This document shows positions 62,490 to 64,000 of a DNA stretch of 64,000 nt, in pieces (the first letter of the stretch is position 1; each line of letters starts with the position of its first letter). The position numbers were made by a program, and so were the translations under genes. The stretch comes from Pelargonium x hortorum (taxonomy: Eukaryota; Streptophyta; Magnoliopsida; Geraniales; Geraniaceae), in contig JAYMTJ010000010.1 of the NCBI GenBank assembly GCA_036897525.1, positions 62,001-126,000 on the forward strand, in the 5' to 3' direction. Under the pieces are notes generated by a model, which was not told the origin of the DNA, did not search any database, and saw nothing but the letters and a program-made list of their open reading frames with translations.

Positions 62490-62670
62490 GCTTTCTTAGT
62501 CTGTATCAGGATCTGTATCTTCTAAGTCTTAGGAAGAGCTTTTTATCTATCTAGGAGCTTTCTTGTGAGTCTTTGCAGCTAGACCTGTACCTGTCTTACT
62601 GTTGTTATGGTTCCCTGTGCTTTTTAGTGGAGCTACTGTATTCTTCCTATTGTATAGATAGTAAGTCCTA
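62490..62670 (-). repeat. Purine-rich dispersed repeat, minus copy
   Basis: Minus strand, in order: AGTAAGACAGGTACAGG, TCTAGCTGCAAAGACTC, ACAAGAAAGCTCCTAGATAG, CTCTTCCTAAGAC. These phrases parallel the 58.6-kb minus copy and the 46.4-kb plus copy (AGTAAGACAGGTAAG). Stops break any shared frame. Confidence 0.45.
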
Positions 62671-63430
62671 CCGACTGAAGCGTAGTGAAGGAGGTTATTA
62701 CGAAACAAAGTTAGTTTTTAGAGTCTTTTCTAAGGTATGTACCTCTTGAGGAGTAGTGCAAAAAGCCTTTTCGGACTTACTTACATAGGAGCGCCCATAA
62801 GTTTTATACTTTATGAGTCTCTAAGACATCTTGAAGAGTCGCTTTTACGAATCTTTGGGGTATACCAACCAACCTGCGCAAACATTTATAACCAGGTAAA
62901 AATTTAGTGAGAAAGTTCAAAGCACAGAAACGAGTATACAATATACCCTGTTTATTGCATGCTTCCATAGCTCTATAGTTAGGAGTTAAGATTCATAGAT
63001 TTTGAAATTCGAGTGTTAAAAAGGAATCTTGATCTATACCAAATTCTGTACAATAAAGAGTAACATAAAGTTTAGCTTTATTGCTCGGGGACTTCTAAGT
63101 TTCCTGGTAAATAGAAGGTGATAGCAAGTGAAAGTTTGTCCTGTTGATCCTGGGTATTTCTCTTTTAGCTTTGGATAGAATAGAGATTTATTAAGGTAAC
63201 TTTACCAGGCCAGGAAATCCCGCCTATTCTTTAGGCATTTAAGCTCTTGAACAAGAAAGGTTTAACAATCATCTAGAAAGGGGAGTAGCTTTCTTGGATG
63301 TCATGCTTGCCTTGCTTTACCGGAATAGGTAAAATAAATAGAAGTTCTTAGATTAGAAAGTGTTATACAAACAAGAAATGAATTGTATTGACTCCTTTAG
63401 CAGCAATTACCTTGGCCAGCTAAGATTAGT
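62671..63430. other. Non-coding stretch
   Basis: No gene was seen. CCTGTTGATCCTGG near 63140 recalls the 5' end of small-subunit rRNA, but the following bases do not match, so no rRNA is called. Confidence 0.5.
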
Positions 63431-63960
63431 TAGGAAAGGAGGATTATGAGTCCTTATAATATAAGAAGTGTTAGTATTAGTTAGTTGAAATGGTGTTAGT
63501 TAGATCTTGAGCAGAACGGTAGCTATGAGTTCCTTAGCTCAGTTTGTTACTAGTTAGAGTCCAAAAAACAAAGAGTAGTTTTGTGCATGTGTCTTGTGTC
63601 TATAGTTCTGAATTTCATTTAAGAGTAGCTATTTGAGAGAAGTCAACTAAGAGCAAGTTCTGTGTTTTGAGTGTGTAGAGTCCTAATAATTTCTAGTTGC
63701 TTGTTAGTCGGTGAAGTTCTTGGCTTTGACAGTTGAGATGAGAATTGAAGGAAGATAAACACAAGACTTTTGAGTTCTAGTTCTTCTGGGTTTGGGATTG
63801 CAAGCTGATAACTGATTAACAGATTCAAATGACATTGAGAGTTAAGTTAAGGAGTCACTCTTACTTTAATAGCAGCGTACCTGCACCTAGCGCTTAATGG
63901 ACAGGTTAGTCAATCAAGAAAGAACTAGACCGTAGAACAATTCATTCTTAAACTCCTTTA
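63431..63960. repeat. Second dispersed repeat family, inverted copy C
   Basis: This is a G/T-rich plus strand with repeated GTTAGT, GAGTTCT and TTAGAGTCC words. Its complement looks like the patches at 33.4 and 49 kb. The firmest match is at 63901-63929: read on minus, CTAGTTCTTTC is followed after four extra bases by TGACTAACCTGT, as at 49556-49580 on plus. A 61-codon minus-strand frame (63643-63828) has no recognised motif. It may continue past the window end. Confidence 0.4.
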
Positions 63961-64000
63961 TCGGTCAGTTACCGGAATCTGCTCGCTCAACAAAGAAATA

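Noticed and set aside
63128-63160. CCTGTTGATCCTGG, resembling the 5' end of small-subunit rRNA
   Set aside because: No further rRNA text downstream.
1-64000. Retrovirus-like, Polinton or other virus-like element
   Set aside because: No reverse transcriptase, integrase, capsid or polymerase text, and no paired long terminal repeats, were recognised.
1-64000. CRISPR array
   Set aside because: No regularly spaced identical direct repeats of 20-40 bp were seen.

Overview
This window is about two-thirds A+T by eye and holds no protein gene I can recognise on either strand. Stops are dense in all six frames. The longest ATG-started frames are 115 and 114 codons, about what chance gives in 64 kb at this composition (near 0.07 stops per codon). 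No frame shows a family motif, a conserved domain, a matched start signal or an operon-like neighbour. No rRNA, CRISPR array, intact mobile element or virus-like element was seen. The source cannot be named. The base composition, the lack of genes and remnants of bacterial or organellar-type tRNAs (Asn-GTT-like, Trp-like, Met-like, Leu-GAG-like) suggest the non-coding part of a greatly expanded organelle genome, or another long-decaying AT-rich region. A nuclear AT-rich desert or RIP-damaged fungal DNA is not excluded.

Layout. 1-31 kb is mostly featureless AT-rich DNA with short tandem repeats, a few palindromes and hairpins, isolated T-arm-like tRNA scraps (about 9.2 and 27.9 kb) and early copies of a purine-rich dispersed repeat (1.7, 12.7 and 14.8 kb). 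31.4-34.4 kb is a distinct island: it has a GGGTAA tract, a 90-bp tandem repeat whose open frame is lysine-rich, several more copies of the purine-rich repeat, and a second repeat family that recurs at 49-50 kb and, inverted, at about 63.9 kb. 38.6-62.2 kb contains about a dozen degraded tRNA-like sequences on both strands. Three lie within 700 bp at 47.1-47.8 kb and four at 50.3-53.8 kb on the minus strand. Purine-rich repeat copies also lie at 40.0, 44.3 and 46.4 kb on plus, and at 48.4, 48.8, 55.8, 58.6 and 62.6 kb on minus.

Nothing here looks like genes working together. The organised signals are (1) a tRNA graveyard, (2) a purine-rich dispersed repeat family with a lysine-rich translation, (3) a second family of pairwise-similar patches, and (4) a window-wide excess of short symmetric GGA..TCC motifs. 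Everything was read by eye, so boundaries are approximate.
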